DNA from: Halobacteriales archaeon QS_9_70_65
GTDB lineage: Archaea; Halobacteriota; Halobacteria; Halobacteriales; Haloarculaceae
Length of the DNA: 6,177 nt
NCBI GenBank assembly: GCA_003023535.1
Contig: PXSC01000121.1
Span: forward strand, 1-6,177
Direction of reading: 5' to 3'
Shown here piece by piece: positions 5,356 through 6,177 of the stretch. The translations under genes were made by a program, and so were the position numbers. Every line of letters begins with the position of its first letter. Positions within the stretch are counted from its first letter, which is position 1. The notes under the pieces are model-generated. The model had not been told where the DNA came from, did not search any database, and saw only the letters and a program-made list of their open reading frames with translations.

Positions 5356-6177
5356 TCAGGGCCGCCAGCCGACCACCCCCTCGCGGCCGCCGAACTCGAT
5401 CCGCCGTACGAGTAACGCCGCGGCGGCGACACACACTGCGGCGGCGCCGACGACCGCCGTCGGCACCGACCGGCCGTCCGGGCCCGACCAGTCGGCCCGG
5501 AACACCGACGCGTAGTAGCCGGCGACGGCCGGTCCCTCGAGAGCCACGGCGACCTCGCGGTTCTCGGTCCGGGAGGTCCGCCCCCAGTTGAGGCTCCCGA
5601 CGACCGCGGTGTCGTCGACGACGACGCCCTTCGAGTGAACCTTCTCGTAGCCGTCGGGGTCGTCGACGCGGGCCTCGAGGTTCCAGCCCTCGGCGTCGGC
5701 CCGGCGGTTCAGCCACGCCGCCAGCGCCTCGTTGTCCTCGCGGACGTACCAGCCGCTCGAGAGGTGGACCCGGACGGTCACGCCGCGGTCGGCGGCCCGC
5801 AGGACGGCCCGCAGTAGGCGGTCGTCCCGGCTACCGACGGTCACCTGCTGGACGAGCACCCGCTCGTCGGCGTCGTCGATCCGCGCGGCGACGGCGTCGG
5901 CGGCGTTGTCCGGCCCGACGAGCACCGTCGCCGCCTCGACCGACACCCGCCGCGGGTCGTGTCGCGCCGGAAACTCGCCGACCGCGGGGTTGGCGGCGGC
6001 GAACGTCCGGCCCTCGCGGTAGCGCCCCCAGGGGGTCGCCGCCCGCCAGCCGCGGTCGGTCGCGTGGAGCCCCGCCAGCGCGTCGGCCGCCTCGGCGTTC
6101 TCGAGGACGACGCCCCAGCCGCGGCTCGACATGCCGCCCGTGCCGGCCGGCTTGAAGTTCTCCGTCAGCACGAGCGC
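5356..6177 (-). CDS. Phospholipase D superfamily protein, C-terminal part, membrane anchored (5' end outside window)
   Basis: The frame is open to the right edge of the window, so the gene starts outside; 273 codons plus the TGA at 5358-5356 are present. The first visible residues, ALVLTENFKPAG, match the segment that follows an N-terminal HKD motif (a TEN variant of GSxN), so the window edge cuts that motif. A complete second motif follows, His-x-Lys-x4-Asp in KVHSKGVVVDDTAVVGSLNWG, with its His about 93 residues before the C-terminus. Near the C-terminus a hydrophobic segment (SVPTAVVGAAAVCVAAAALL) followed by Arg-Arg is a likely membrane anchor, leaving a short tail. Two HKD motifs form one active site in this superfamily, which includes phospholipases, cardiolipin synthases and nucleases. 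The spacing and anchor suggest a cell-surface or membrane-attached enzyme, but the substrate is unknown and any signal peptide is out of view. It converges on the RecJ-like gene with a 43-nt gap. Confidence 0.85.
   Translation of the reverse strand, partial: ALVLTENFKPAGTGGMSSRGWGVVLENAEAADALAGLHATDRGWRAATPWGRYREGRTFAAANPAVGEFPARHDPRRVSVEAATVLVGPDNAADAVAARIDDADERVLVQQVTVGSRDDRLLRAVLRAADRGVTVRVHLSSGWYVREDNEALAAWLNRRADAEGWNLEARVDDPDGYEKVHSKGVVVDDTAVVGSLNWGRTSRTENREVAVALEGPAVAGYYASVFRADWSGPDGRSVPTAVVGAAAVCVAAAALLVRRIEFGGREGVVGWRP

Overview
The window looks like chromosomal DNA of a haloarchaeon. GC content is very high, with codons mostly ending in G or C. The RecJ-like protein is strongly acidic. 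The promoters are AT-rich TATA-like boxes about 25-27 nt before the start codon, as expected for leaderless haloarchaeal transcripts. The gene set (JAMM peptidase, archaeal-type FAD synthase, S1/OB-fused DHH phosphoesterase) also fits. I cannot name the genus.

Layout. Positions 1-246 carry no convincing gene. They hold low-complexity, inverted-repeat-rich DNA built on CTCGCTCGG/CGAGCG words, ending at a promoter. Two GT4-type glycosyltransferase genes follow on the plus strand (276-1379 and 1404-2495), 24 nt apart and probably one transcription unit. Converging on them from the minus strand is a two-gene unit: a JAMM/MPN metalloprotease (3301-2798), then, one base after its stop codon, a FAD synthase gene ribL (2796-2492). 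The ribL copy is broken. Its N-terminal nucleotide-binding part and its C-terminal part are both recognisable, but about 39 codons between them are missing and the two halves lie in different frames. The last bases of ribL overlap the end of the second glycosyltransferase.

A 103-bp divergent promoter region (3302-3404) separates the JAMM gene from a plus-strand gene for a 635-residue RecJ-like DHH phosphoesterase with N-terminal S1 and OB domains (3405-5312). At the right edge, converging on it, is the 3' part of a phospholipase D superfamily gene (6177-5356, continuing beyond the window) with one complete HKD motif and a C-terminal membrane anchor.

How the genes may work together. The two glycosyltransferases plausibly act in sequence on one glycolipid or glycan (inference). 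The JAMM and ribL genes are physically coupled, although their known activities (removal of ubiquitin-like SAMP proteins; FAD synthesis) have no obvious biochemical link. The RecJ-like protein belongs to DNA or RNA metabolism. I found no CRISPR array, insertion sequence, RNA gene or defence system. The most notable observation is the disrupted ribL, which is either a real loss or a sequence/assembly error.
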